Shown: positions 43,153 through 51,760 of the stretch, one piece after another
Layout of the letters: the number at the start of each line of letters is the position of its first letter
Numbering within the stretch: the stretch's first letter is position 1
Position numbers and translations under genes: made by a program
Assembly: GCA_024684435.1 (NCBI GenBank)
Contig: JAIKWV010000026.1
Coordinates: 1-64,000, forward strand
DNA from: Clostridiales bacterium
GTDB lineage: Bacteria; Bacillota; Clostridia; Oscillospirales; Acutalibacteraceae
Length of the DNA stretch: 64,000 nt
Direction of reading: 5' to 3'
Notes under the pieces: generated by a model
Seen by the model: only the letters and a program-made list of their open reading frames with translations
What the model was told of the DNA's origin: nothing
Databases searched by the model: none

Positions 43153-44581
43153 CCGTTTTTCACGCACGGTTGTATCACTTGTTCTGTGTCTTGCAATGCT
43201 TACACCCTACTTGCTTGCGGCGGAGACCACCGAAAAAGAGGAAACGTCTTCAAAAACGGAGACCACGGCGGAGACTACTACCCTGTCTACCGCAGATGAC
43301 AAAGCGTTAAAGGATCTTCAGAACAAATATGACAAGCTTGAAAAACAGATAAAACAGAACGAGAAAAAGCTTGATAAGGTAGAGAGCTCCAAGTCGGAGG
43401 AGGAGGTCAGGCGCAATAAACTCAATTCTGAAATTGCAGATCTTAACAGCCAGATAAGCCTTCTTAACGAGAAAATTTCCGTACTTGACGGCTCCATAAA
43501 CAAGATAACAAGCAACATAAATAAGCTTGACAATGATATTGGAGAGCTTGACAAAGAGATAAACAAGATAAACTACGATATAGCGGTTACACAGAACGAT
43601 ATAAACAGCCGTTACGATACGCTTAAGAAGAGACTCAGGGCTTATTACATGTCGGGCAATACTTCAAATCTGCAGATACTTTTGTCATCCAAGGATTTCA
43701 GCGCTTTATTTGACAACGCGGAAATGATAAAGCGTATCGCGGACTACGACATGGAGGTAATCAATGGGCTTGAGGATAAGATAGCTCAACTTAACGATCT
43801 GAACGCCAGCTGCGTCAAAGCCAAAAATGAACTCAACGACAAGAGGATCGAGCTTTCAAGCGAGAAGAAATCTCTTTCCGCGAGGAAGGCGGACGAGAAG
43901 TCCAGCGAAGAACTGCTTGACAGCAAGCTGTCAGAAGTCTCCGAAAAACGCGCTGAGTCCAACAAGCTCATCGATCAGATGGACAAGGAAAGCGAAGAGT
44001 ACAAGAAAATCATAGCAGACAAGGAAGCGGAGCGGCAGCGCGTTGAAGCGGAAATGGACAAGCTGATCATTGCGCGAGGCTCAAACGCAGGGGATAAGGT
44101 CGAGGACGACAACTCAGACGGTGAGGAGATCAAGGCCAGCGGCAAATATGTAAAAAATCCCCTTAAAAATATGCAGTGGCCCGTACCTTACCAAGGCTGT
44201 TATATTTCGTCTCCCTACGGTTCTCGCACCATGAACGGTGTGAAAAAGTTCCACAAAGGCATGGACATCACCGTTTCAAAAGCTTTAGGCAAGGATATAG
44301 TTGCGGCTCAGAACGGCTCTGTTTTCGAGACAGGGTACAATAATTCCTGCGGAAACTACATAGTCATAGATCACGGCAGCGGTGTTTTCACAAAGTATTA
44401 CCATTGTCAGAAGGTCCTGGTCAAAAAGGGTCAGTTCGTGGACAAGGGCATGCGCATCGCGCTTATCGGCAGTACGGGAGATTCTACCGGACCCCATCTG
44501 CATTTTATGGTTTGTGTTAAAGAAAACGGCGAGTTAAAAACGCTTAACCCCGCCAACTATATTTCCGATCCGTACAAATAA
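43127..44581 (+). CDS. EnvC/PcsB-like coiled-coil protein with M23 (LytM) peptidase domain
   Basis: The 484-residue protein has a signal peptide (about 8-30), a Glu/Thr linker, a long coiled coil (about 55-315) and a C-terminal M23 domain (about 345-484) with KFHKGMDITV (His and Asp zinc ligands) and GPHLHFMV (HxH). All zinc ligands seem present, so it may be an active endopeptidase, unlike Gram-negative EnvC. Coiled-coil M23 or CHAP proteins encoded after ftsEX are the direct partners of FtsX at the septum. Start: ATG at 43127 with AAGGAG nine bases before it, inside ftsX; a second ATG follows at once. Confidence 0.92.
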   Translation: MMLSKNKFNRFSRTVVSLVLCLAMLTPYLLAAETTEKEETSSKTETTAETTTLSTADDKALKDLQNKYDKLEKQIKQNEKKLDKVESSKSEEEVRRNKLNSEIADLNSQISLLNEKISVLDGSINKITSNINKLDNDIGELDKEINKINYDIAVTQNDINSRYDTLKKRLRAYYMSGNTSNLQILLSSKDFSALFDNAEMIKRIADYDMEVINGLEDKIAQLNDLNASCVKAKNELNDKRIELSSEKKSLSARKADEKSSEELLDSKLSEVSEKRAESNKLIDQMDKESEEYKKIIADKEAERQRVEAEMDKLIIARGSNAGDKVEDDNSDGEEIKASGKYVKNPLKNMQWPVPYQGCYISSPYGSRTMNGVKKFHKGMDITVSKALGKDIVAAQNGSVFETGYNNSCGNYIVIDHGSGVFTKYYHCQKVLVKKGQFVDKGMRIALIGSTGDSTGPHLHFMVCVKENGELKTLNPANYISDPYK

Positions 44582-44603
44582 TATCTACAGAGGATAATCC
44601 TTA

Positions 44604-45812
44604 ATGAACAAAAAAATTTCCCTGGGGCTGGCGATCTCCATAGCTGTGGCGTGTATAACAATTACATTTGCCGTGACTATGTCGGTGGCTCAGCACACGT
44701 ACAACAAGCTTGTTTCAAATCTGTCCGGACGAACGGACACCAACAAAATAATATCGGAGCTTGTGGACACGGTGGCTGTTGAGTATTACGGCTCCATTTC
44801 TCCCGAATCCGTCAACGCAAAGACAGCGGCGGGCTATGTGGAGGGATTGGGTGACGAGTTTAGCTTTTATCTTACCGCAAGGGATTATTCCGATTACAAC
44901 ACAAGAATGTCCGGAAAGACCTCCGGTATAGGTATTTCCGCAGAGCTTGACAGAGAAAACGGCTATATGCACGTTATGGATGTCTATAAGGGCTCGGCGG
45001 CGGATTCAAGCGGTCTGCAGAAGGATGACTACATCATCGCCATCAACGATGAGGATGTTACAGAGCTTACATATGAGAGGCTTTCAGGTGTCCTTTCCGG
45101 GCAGAAGCTTACCACGGTAAAGCTTACCTATCTGCATGAAAGTACAAAGAAGACCGCCAACGTTATGATAGGATACAGCTCACAGTCGATCTACGGTGAG
45201 CCGATAGGCTCTGTGGGATACATCAGGATCTCCGCCTTTTACAAAAATACTGCGACTCAGCTGAAGAATACGATCAACGAGCTTGCCGAAGAGGGAGCAA
45301 CATCCCTTGTACTTGACGTCAGGGGCACGAAGGACGGCACAATTGAGTGCGCCTGTGATGTTCTGGATGTTATAGTGCCGGTGGCAAGTATAGAAAACGG
45401 CGCGCTGGCAACGGCGGTGTTCTCCGAGGCAAAGGGCAGTGTAAAAGAGGTCATTGCCACCTCTGATACGGAGAGCGTGACCCTGCCCATGGTAGTGCTT
45501 GTTGACGGTGAGACTTCAGGCGGCGCCGAACTTTTCGCCTGTGACCTGAGAGATTTTGAGATGGCGGAGCTCGTTGGTGAAAAAACCAAGGGAAACGATA
45601 CATACCAAAAGGTCTTTGAGCTTGACGACGGCAGCGCGGTGGTACTCACCGTGGCGAAAATAAAGCCCTACCGCACCGAGACTTACGCAGGCGGACTTGT
45701 TCCTGACCATGAGGTCAAGCTTTCAAGGGCAAGATCGGAGATAGCAAGCGCCGAGGAGGATGAGCAGCTTCAGGCTGCTATCGCGCTGCTTAATAACAAA
45801 GTAAATTCCTGA
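44604..45812 (+). CDS. S41 (C-terminal processing peptidase) family protein, catalytic residues missing
   Basis: The 402-residue protein has an N-terminal membrane anchor (about 8-28), a helical region, a PDZ domain (about 100-180, GIGISAELDRENGYMHVMDV) and an S41 core. In active CtpB/Tsp the core reads SASASE with the nucleophile Ser, and Lys 25 residues later in GKG. Here the aligned stretch is TSGGAE, with Gly306 in place of Ser, and GND with Asn331 in place of Lys; the third residue, Gln335, is kept. Spacing (25 and 4) matches exactly, so the alignment is firm. It is likely a pseudoprotease or scaffold. It follows the M23 gene after 22 bases, as ctpB follows ftsEX in Bacillus. Confidence 0.9.
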   Translation: MNKKISLGLAISIAVACITITFAVTMSVAQHTYNKLVSNLSGRTDTNKIISELVDTVAVEYYGSISPESVNAKTAAGYVEGLGDEFSFYLTARDYSDYNTRMSGKTSGIGISAELDRENGYMHVMDVYKGSAADSSGLQKDDYIIAINDEDVTELTYERLSGVLSGQKLTTVKLTYLHESTKKTANVMIGYSSQSIYGEPIGSVGYIRISAFYKNTATQLKNTINELAEEGATSLVLDVRGTKDGTIECACDVLDVIVPVASIENGALATAVFSEAKGSVKEVIATSDTESVTLPMVVLVDGETSGGAELFACDLRDFEMAELVGEKTKGNDTYQKVFELDDGSAVVLTVAKIKPYRTETYAGGLVPDHEVKLSRARSEIASAEEDEQLQAAIALLNNKVNS

Positions 45813-45843
45813 ACAAACAAGGAACGGCATATTTTTACAGCAC

Positions 45844-45872
45844 AGGAGGCTACCGGATTTGCGTAGCCTCCT
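45844..45872 (+). terminator. Probable terminator of the division operon
   Basis: AGGAGGCTAC pairs perfectly with GTAGCCTCCT around nine bases. The following ATTAAAT is a poor U tract. Confidence 0.6.
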
Positions 45873-46038
45873 ATTAAATAGCACCACACGATCAACTGCC
45901 GTGCAGATATGTCAACCCAGGGCATGGATACATTTATGCCGAAAGGCTGCGGATATAATGTTCAGAACGGTCCCGAAATCCGTGAACAGCAAATATTAAC
46001 GAAAAACTTTTTTGTATTCCCAAAAGGAGGAACCCGTA

Positions 46039-47844
46039 TTGGATAAATTAAGAAAGAAAGCGGCTGAATTTGTCGATATCTTCAAGCAGTCCGGCTACGT
46101 TGTTGCGGCTGTGGTGACGGCCTTTATAATTGCATCTATTTTCGGTTTGTTTGATTTCAACAAGATCTTTGCCGATGCGGAATCCATAAAGTTTATAAAT
46201 CTTCCCGTATTCATTGCGGTGTTTGCGGCGAGTCTTGTTTATCTTGCTGTGCTGTGTTTTGCAACGGGGAAAAAGTCTGTCATACCGATCTTCCTTGTTG
46301 CGTCGGCGTTGGTGTTTTCGATCATGCTCGTTACGATCTATACCAAACAGCTGTTCTTTGATCTGGGTGTGATATTTATCGACTGTCTGATAATAAGATG
46401 GGCGCTTGACGGGGATAAGCTGGGTATAGGTAGGCTGAAATTTTCAAAGAGAGTAAGCTTTTGGCTGACGGTATTTTTCTTTGCCGTCTTTTCCGTAACG
46501 ATGGCCTCGGCCTCGGCTATACGTTATAAGATATACGGCGCGCCCTCATTTGATTTCGGGATATTTGCCCAGATGTTTGAAAATATGCGTCACACAGGTC
46601 TGCCGTTGACAACGGTGGAGCGCAACAAGGTGCTGTCCCATTTCGGCGTGCATTTTTCACCGATATTTTATCTTGTGCTGCCCTTTTATATGATATATCC
46701 TCACCCGGAAACTATCCTGGTCATTCAGGCTGTCGCTGTGGCGTCGGGAGTTTTTGCGGTGTATAAAATAACGGATCATATCGGATATTCCCCCAAATGC
46801 ACCCTTGCGTTTTCATTGATATATCTGCTTATGCCGTCCATGTCCGTAGGCTGTTTCTGCGACTTCCACGAAAACAAATTCCTGTCGGTCATGATCTTGT
46901 GGACAGTATATTTTATGCTCAGGGGCAAAACCGCAGGACTGTTCATTTTTTCCCTGCTGACCCTTTCCGTCAAGGAGGACGCGGCGATCTATGTTTTTGC
47001 AATAGCCCTCTATATCATCCTTGCGCAGAAGGATAAGCTCAAGGGCGTACTGCTGTTCGTAATGGCGTTCGTCTATTTCCTGGTAGCTGTCAAGGTGGTG
47101 GACATTTTAGGAAACGGTGTAATGACCACAAGGCTGGAAAACTACTGGGCGCCGGGCTCGGACGAAAAAGGCTTTGCTCAGGTGATAAAGACCTGTGTGG
47201 GCAATATGGGTTATCTTATCGGTCAGGTATTTGTTGAGGAAAAGCTGAAATTCGTTCTTTGGATGCTGCTGCCTGTTATGTTCACCCCGTTTTTGAACAA
47301 AAAAATAAGCACCCTTGTACTGCTTGTGCCCATGCTTGTTATAAACTTAATGCCCAACTACGTTTACCAGTACAACTTTGAGTTCCAGTATACCTACGGT
47401 TCCGGAGCGCTTATAATTGCGGCGGCTGCGCTTACCGTCGCGGAGTTCAAGCCGGAGACGAAGAGAACGGTACTCGCCTGCTGCGTCACGGCGGCGACGG
47501 TACTCACAATGTCGGTAACACCGGCGCGTGCTGCGGGTTATTACAAGTCCTACGGTCTGGATATCAAAACCTGCAGACAGGTGGATGAGATGCTGGAAAA
47601 AATACCGAAGGACGCGGATATACTCTCAAATACCTTTATCGCATCACATCTTTACAATTACGAAAACGTTTATATTTTCCCCAACTATAACGGTCCCAAC
47701 ACCATGAAATGCACCTACGCCCTTGTGGATACCAGATACGAGCCGGAGCTTTTCTATGAGTACATGGGCGATGATTATGTGCTCACCGACTCCACGGGCT
47801 TCTGTGAGGTCTATATGAGAAAAGAGGCGGCTCCCAATGCGTAA
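46039..47844 (+). CDS. DUF2079 polytopic membrane protein
   Basis: The 601-residue protein has about 12 membrane segments and the DUF2079 signatures FDFGIFAQMFENM, SHFGVHFSPIFYLVLPFY, CDFHENKF and SVKEDAAIYVFAI. The fold is related to GT-C lipid-linked sugar transferases, with a possible catalytic acidic residue near the first loop (the D of FDFG). It probably glycosylates a surface polymer or lipid; no substrate is known. I start at TTG at 46039, eight bases after AAGGAGG; an in-frame TTG at 46012 lacks a ribosome site. A TATAAT at 45954 may be its -10. Its end overlaps the HD gene by eight bases. Confidence 0.87.
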   Translation: MDKLRKKAAEFVDIFKQSGYVVAAVVTAFIIASIFGLFDFNKIFADAESIKFINLPVFIAVFAASLVYLAVLCFATGKKSVIPIFLVASALVFSIMLVTIYTKQLFFDLGVIFIDCLIIRWALDGDKLGIGRLKFSKRVSFWLTVFFFAVFSVTMASASAIRYKIYGAPSFDFGIFAQMFENMRHTGLPLTTVERNKVLSHFGVHFSPIFYLVLPFYMIYPHPETILVIQAVAVASGVFAVYKITDHIGYSPKCTLAFSLIYLLMPSMSVGCFCDFHENKFLSVMILWTVYFMLRGKTAGLFIFSLLTLSVKEDAAIYVFAIALYIILAQKDKLKGVLLFVMAFVYFLVAVKVVDILGNGVMTTRLENYWAPGSDEKGFAQVIKTCVGNMGYLIGQVFVEEKLKFVLWMLLPVMFTPFLNKKISTLVLLVPMLVINLMPNYVYQYNFEFQYTYGSGALIIAAAALTVAEFKPETKRTVLACCVTAATVLTMSVTPARAAGYYKSYGLDIKTCRQVDEMLEKIPKDADILSNTFIASHLYNYENVYIFPNYNGPNTMKCTYALVDTRYEPELFYEYMGDDYVLTDSTGFCEVYMRKEAAPNA

Positions 47845-48385
47845 CAGCAATAATATTTCTACAATAAACGGCGTGGAGTTCAATCCCACAGAGCCGAAAT
47901 TGTCTGATATTCTGATCGAGGATATAGCCCACGCTCTTTCTTATCTCTGCAGGGCGAACGGACACTTCAAAAGCTTTTACTCAATAGCCCAGCACAGCGT
48001 CAACTGCTGTCTTGAGGCGAAGCTCAGAGGATATTCCGCAAGGGTGCAGTTAGCTTGCCTGCTCCACGATGCCTCCGAGGCGTATATGAGCGACATAACA
48101 AGACCGGTGAAAAGGCAGCTTAAGGACTACTGCGTTTTTGAGGAAAGGCTCCAGGATCTGATATTTGAAAAGTTCGGCATAGGTGACCTGACACCGGAGG
48201 AAAAGGAGCAGGTCAAGTCGGTGGACGACTGTATGCTTTACCATGAGTTCATAAGATTAAACGGAGCGGCGCTCTTTGAAGCACCGCCCCGCATGGTCAT
48301 TGATTTAGATGTATCGGAATATCCGTTCAGTCATTTTGAAAATGAATTTATTCGTCTGTTTTCGGATTGCCGTAAAAGTCTTTAG
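47837..48385 (+). CDS. HD-domain phosphohydrolase (YfbR-like)
   Basis: The 182-residue protein has the HD metal motifs in order: YSIAQHSVNCC (His), CLLHDASEAYMSDI (HD), and a later Asp in VKSVDDCMLYHE. This is the 5'-deoxynucleotidase/YfbR-like group that dephosphorylates deoxynucleoside monophosphates; the DITRPVK stretch is typical. It overlaps the DUF2079 gene by eight bases, so translation is coupled. Its 3' end also overlaps the convergent hydrolase gene by 38 bases. The link with DUF2079 may be only positional. Confidence 0.85.
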   Translation: MRNSNNISTINGVEFNPTEPKLSDILIEDIAHALSYLCRANGHFKSFYSIAQHSVNCCLEAKLRGYSARVQLACLLHDASEAYMSDITRPVKRQLKDYCVFEERLQDLIFEKFGIGDLTPEEKEQVKSVDDCMLYHEFIRLNGAALFEAPPRMVIDLDVSEYPFSHFENEFIRLFSDCRKSL

Positions 48386-50363
48386 CACCGTGGTATTTAT
48401 AAACGAAGTCGCTGAGCCACTTTGAACCTTCTGTGGCGGCGGGGATAACGGCGTATCTTACCTCAGGCGGCTGATAATCAGCCATATTGTCTATAAAACG
48501 GAGCTCGTACATTATTGTATAGAGCTCTTTTTCTACTTCCCAAGCCTCGTCGTAGTCCCATTCCTTCTTAGCAAGCAGAGCCTTTGACGTTTCAATGGCT
48601 TTGTTGAGCCTTTCGACCTGCTCCGGCGTGGGATTGGCGGCGGCAAGGCGCTCTTCTCCGCTTGCCGCATACTGACCGAGGAATCTTTCGATCAGGCGAA
48701 GGTTCCTGTAGTTGTTGAACTGGGCATAACCGCCGTTGTTTTCACGGGCGTCCTTGATGTTGTGGTCAACGGCTATCTCGATGCACATTGTAACGATGTC
48801 GTTGATGGAAGCCTGCAGCCTGTTGTGGCTCTGATTCCTTACGAACCAGGTGCTGTCCGGCAGAGCCGCCGTACCTGCGTCAACGTCCTTGTGAGGGGAG
48901 ATGTAGCTCTCGTCAATGGCGGGAATGTAATCATCGGGCAGGGTCTCGTCGCAGGGCGCGAAGGTGGCGCCGATGGAAGTCGAGGAGGCCTCGATGATAT
49001 TGTCTGAGCTTAAGCCGTATGAGCCCAGGACCGCAGGCAGACCCAGGTTGTATCCGCAGACTACGAAGATCTCCATGCCTTCATCGCGGAGTCTGCGGAT
49101 TGTCTGCTTGGCGTTCTTCTGGATATTGTAATATGCGTCGGCCTTTGCCTTCAATTCTTTGTGCGCCTCATCGGATATGAGCTTTTCGGAAATGGCAGGA
49201 TATTTTTCCGCCGGTATGGTAGCCCACATTGACGGACAGTTCTTTGTAATGTTCAGCAATACCTCGTTGCACAGACGTTCAAGGGCGGTGTTGACCCAGT
49301 CGGAAAACACCTTGTTGGGGATGATCCTCAGCAGGATGTTCGCAAGATAACCTGCCCACATCAGACCCTCTTCATTTGAGATATAAAGAAGGTTTGTTAC
49401 AACGCCGGAATAGAGAACTTCATTGTTTTTGAAGTTAAAGTTGGCGGACATTATGTCGCTGAGCAGGGAAGAACCGTTGACAGCGGCGGCGGCAAAGACT
49501 ATTCTGTCGATATCCGCGGGGTTGCAGTACTGTGAAAGATAGACGTTTGCGATGGTACCGCCAAGGCTTATGAACACTATGCTTACCTTGTCGTGACCGG
49601 TCTGCTCCTTGACCATCTGAACATACTCGTTGAACCTTTCTGCTATGGAGAAGGTGTCGCCGAAGGAGCTGTAGGCATAGTAGTAGGTGTGGTCATAGCC
49701 GTATTTCTCACAGAAATTTCTAATGTCCACCTGTCTGACTATAAAGTCATACTGGGTCTTGTATCTTGTGGTGGGCAGAGGATTGCCGTTTTCGTCCTTG
49801 TCGTAGCCCTTTGCGTAATTATAGGACTTATCGGGGTGCTTCTTGCACTCCTCAAGGGAGTACCAGTATTCGTCAACCGCAACGTTTCTGCACCTTGTGC
49901 CGTCGGGATTGAAATAGTGATCCTGCAGATTTTCATCAAATATTTCCACAAGCTTATCAATGAAATAATCCTTGTTCCTTGTGAGAAGGGACTTGATAAG
50001 AGGGAGGATGAGTTTGGGGAGATCCTTCTTGAACTTGACAGTGTCAAGCATAAAGGTCAGATCCATACCTTCCGTGATGGGGAACCCGTCAGAGGTGAGG
50101 ATGTCGTTGCCGTTCTCATCCTGAATGTATACCTGAGACTGCATGATGCCGGGCACTATTATCAGGGGAGATACGCCGCAGTTGCCGTCACACACAGGGT
50201 AGGAAGTTTCGCCGCCGACTACGTCAAGGGCGTCTTCCAGAGAGTTGGCGTAATAAATTTTATCCGCCGTGTTTGTTCCGGAGGCTATAGCTGTCACCGC
50301 AACGGACAGTACCAGAGCCAGAACCAGAACGATACTTGTGATCTTCTTTGCTAAACGAGACAT
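48348..50363 (-). CDS. Large secreted alpha/beta hydrolase (lipase/LCAT-like)
   Basis: The 671-residue protein has a signal peptide (about 1-28). The mature part opens with PLIIVPGIMQSQVY, the first strand and oxyanion-hole region seen in LCAT/lipase-like hydrolases, and has the nucleophile elbow VSIVFISLGGTIANVYL (Ser about residue 266); the usual first Gly of GxSxG is Phe. A later HNRLQASIND may hold the catalytic His. The C-terminal 120 residues are helical. No anchor motif is visible. It is probably an extracellular esterase or lipase; substrate unknown. Its promoter lies at 50412-50441. Its 3' end overlaps the HD gene. Confidence 0.78.
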   Translation of the reverse strand: MSRLAKKITSIVLVLALVLSVAVTAIASGTNTADKIYYANSLEDALDVVGGETSYPVCDGNCGVSPLIIVPGIMQSQVYIQDENGNDILTSDGFPITEGMDLTFMLDTVKFKKDLPKLILPLIKSLLTRNKDYFIDKLVEIFDENLQDHYFNPDGTRCRNVAVDEYWYSLEECKKHPDKSYNYAKGYDKDENGNPLPTTRYKTQYDFIVRQVDIRNFCEKYGYDHTYYYAYSSFGDTFSIAERFNEYVQMVKEQTGHDKVSIVFISLGGTIANVYLSQYCNPADIDRIVFAAAAVNGSSLLSDIMSANFNFKNNEVLYSGVVTNLLYISNEEGLMWAGYLANILLRIIPNKVFSDWVNTALERLCNEVLLNITKNCPSMWATIPAEKYPAISEKLISDEAHKELKAKADAYYNIQKNAKQTIRRLRDEGMEIFVVCGYNLGLPAVLGSYGLSSDNIIEASSTSIGATFAPCDETLPDDYIPAIDESYISPHKDVDAGTAALPDSTWFVRNQSHNRLQASINDIVTMCIEIAVDHNIKDARENNGGYAQFNNYRNLRLIERFLGQYAASGEERLAAANPTPEQVERLNKAIETSKALLAKKEWDYDEAWEVEKELYTIMYELRFIDNMADYQPPEVRYAVIPAATEGSKWLSDFVYKYHGAKDFYGNPKTDE

Positions 50364-50411
50364 TCAAAGAACCTTCTTTCCGTCTAATTTACTGTTTCGA
50401 TTGTACCTTAA

Positions 50412-50441
50412 ATTATACCAAATATAATAAAGTTAAATCAA
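50412..50441 (-). promoter_or_regulatory. Predicted promoter of the secreted hydrolase gene
   Basis: Read leftward: TTGATT (50441-50436), 18-base spacer, TATAAT (50417-50412). Confidence 0.65.
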
Positions 50442-50714
50442 ATGACTTTTTATACAATGATACCAATACATTTTTGTGTACTAATAACATAAGGGGCAAA
50501 AATTTTAAAAAAAGTTACACAAACTTTTTTGTAACCGACGGTAACCTCAGTTTTTTATTTGTAAACAATGGCGATAAAAATAAAACTGTTACAGCAATAT
50601 GCACAAAATAGATTCGTCATATTTGTTTATATCATACAAGACGAGCAAATAATTGCAAAATCGAATATTCGTCATAATGCACAAAGACAAAGCAAATTAT
50701 TTGTAGAAAATGCC
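50442..50714. other. AT-rich intergenic region
   Basis: The spacer between the divergent hydrolase and small-protein genes is AT-rich, with runs of A and T and an imperfect GTTAC...GTAAC repeat near 50513-50534. I see no gene or structured RNA that I can support. Confidence 0.5.
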
Positions 50715-50742
50715 TTGACTTTTTTAAAAAATTGACTATAAT
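50715..50742 (+). promoter_or_regulatory. Strong predicted promoter of the 45-residue gene
   Basis: TTGACT (50715-50720), 16-base spacer, TATAAT (50737-50742). Confidence 0.75.
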
Positions 50743-50777
50743 AAGAATCACAAAGCGACGAAACGGAGGAATAAAAT

Positions 50778-50915
50778 ATGTTTGGCTTTGATTACAATAT
50801 GGAAAAATACGCTATTGAGAAGGAGCTCATCGCGGAGCTTCGCAGTGAAAAGCACTTCACCTTGAGAAAACTGGGAAAGCTTTTTGAGCTTTATGCGTTC
50901 AGCGCTTCAATGTAA
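50778..50915 (+). CDS. Small 45-residue protein, unknown function
   Basis: The frame from ATG at 50778 to TAA at 50915 encodes 45 residues beginning MFGFDYNMEKYAIEK and ending LFELYAFSASM. It is helical and charged (alternating Lys/Arg and Glu) with no membrane segment. Support for a real gene is strong for its size: GGAGGA seven bases before the ATG, a near-consensus promoter 36 bases before the start, and two hairpins with a T-rich end after the stop. It does not overlap other genes. I recognise no family; a small cytosolic regulator or binding protein would fit. Confidence 0.7.
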   Translation: MFGFDYNMEKYAIEKELIAELRSEKHFTLRKLGKLFELYAFSASM

Positions 50916-50936
50916 GAAAAATTTAAGCAATAGCGT

Positions 50937-50951
50937 GGGGTGAAGCACCCC
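50937..50951 (+). terminator. Short hairpin after the small-protein gene
   Basis: GGGGTG-AAG-CACCCC, a six-bp GC-rich stem followed by GAAAAAC; no U tract. Confidence 0.45.
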
Positions 50952-50961
50952 GAAAAACCAC

Positions 50962-51019
50962 AATCCCGTCCCGATCAGATTTATGCGCGTCTGCGTTTTA
51001 AATACGGTCGGGATTTTTT
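50962..51019 (+). terminator. Intrinsic terminator between the small-protein gene and mscL
   Basis: AATCCCGTCC (50962-50971) pairs with GGTCGGGATT (51006-51015), one T-T mismatch, followed by TTTT. Confidence 0.72.
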
Positions 51020-51020
51020 G

Positions 51021-51049
51021 TTGAAATTCTTGTTGTTTTGTGTTAATAT
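51021..51049 (+). promoter_or_regulatory. Predicted promoter of mscL
   Basis: TTGAAA (51021-51026), 17-base spacer ending in TGT, TAATAT (51044-51049). Confidence 0.65.
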
Positions 51050-51091
51050 ATAACCGTATCACGGCAAAAGAAAAATGAAGGAGTTGTTTTT

Positions 51092-51523
51092 ATGGCAAAT
51101 AAAGAGAAAAAAGGCATAGTCAAAGAGTTCAAGGAGTTCATTTCCAAGGGCAACGTTATGGATCTGGCAGTAGGCATGATCATAGGCGCCGCATTTACGG
51201 CTATCGTTAATTCCGTTGTAAACGATCTTGTTATGCCGCTGATAAGCATTGTTGTCGGCAAGGTGAATTTCAGCGACCTTAAATGGGTTATCAAAGCCGC
51301 TGAAGGTGAAGCAGAAGAAGTTGCGTTATGTTACGGCAATTTTATACAGGCAGTAATCAACTTCCTTGTAATTGCTCTGGTAATATTCCTTGTTGTAAAG
51401 GGAATCAATTCCTTCAGACGCAAGAAGGAAGAAGAGGAAGAGGAGAAGCCCGCAGAGGAGCCCAAGCCCTCCGACGAGCTGCTCATGCTCACCGAGATCA
51501 GAGACCTGCTCAAGAAAGACTGA
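51092..51523 (+). CDS. mscL: Large-conductance mechanosensitive channel MscL
   Basis: The 143-residue protein has the MscL layout: N-terminal helix KEFKEFISKGNVMDLAVG, the pore helix GMIIGAAFTAIVNSVVNDLV (about 30-50) with MPLISIVVG, an extracellular loop (about 65-85), the second membrane helix (about 87-108) and a charged Glu/Lys C-terminal bundle. It opens under membrane tension to release solutes on osmotic downshock. Length is normal. It has its own promoter, a GAAGGAG ribosome site and a terminator, so it is monocistronic. Confidence 0.96.
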   Translation: MANKEKKGIVKEFKEFISKGNVMDLAVGMIIGAAFTAIVNSVVNDLVMPLISIVVGKVNFSDLKWVIKAAEGEAEEVALCYGNFIQAVINFLVIALVIFLVVKGINSFRRKKEEEEEEKPAEEPKPSDELLMLTEIRDLLKKD

Positions 51524-51549
51524 TCTGCGGATCAAAGAATAATGATCAA

Positions 51550-51583
51550 AGCCGAGGAGTTTTTCAGCTCCCCGGCTTATTTT
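51550..51583 (+). terminator. Terminator of mscL
   Basis: AGCCGAGGAG pairs with CTCCCCGGCT (one mismatch) and is followed by TATTTTT. Confidence 0.82.
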
Positions 51584-51721
51584 TGGTTGAGATGACCTCC
51601 GGCGACCCGATGCCGAAAGTCCGCACCTGTTGAGATGGAACGCGGGGACCGCGTTCCCTACATTTCCGGATATCTCTCAGTGAGTTTATAACGATAAAAA
51701 TTATAGGAAATTTTACAAACA

Positions 51722-51751
51722 ACGCCGCTCTGTTCAAAGACAGAACGGCGT
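51722..51751 (-). terminator. Terminator hairpin after hemW
   Basis: ACGCCGCTCTGT pairs with ACAGAACGGCGT (one mismatch) around TCAAAG. It lies just after the leftward hemW stop; the U tract is weak on this strand. Confidence 0.65.
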
Positions 51752-51760
51752 AAAACATTT

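Noticed and set aside
50348-50611. 87-residue plus-strand frame in the AT-rich spacer
   Set aside because: Asn/Lys/Phe-rich composition reflects AT-rich DNA; it overlaps the start and promoter of the secreted hydrolase gene and has no ribosome site.
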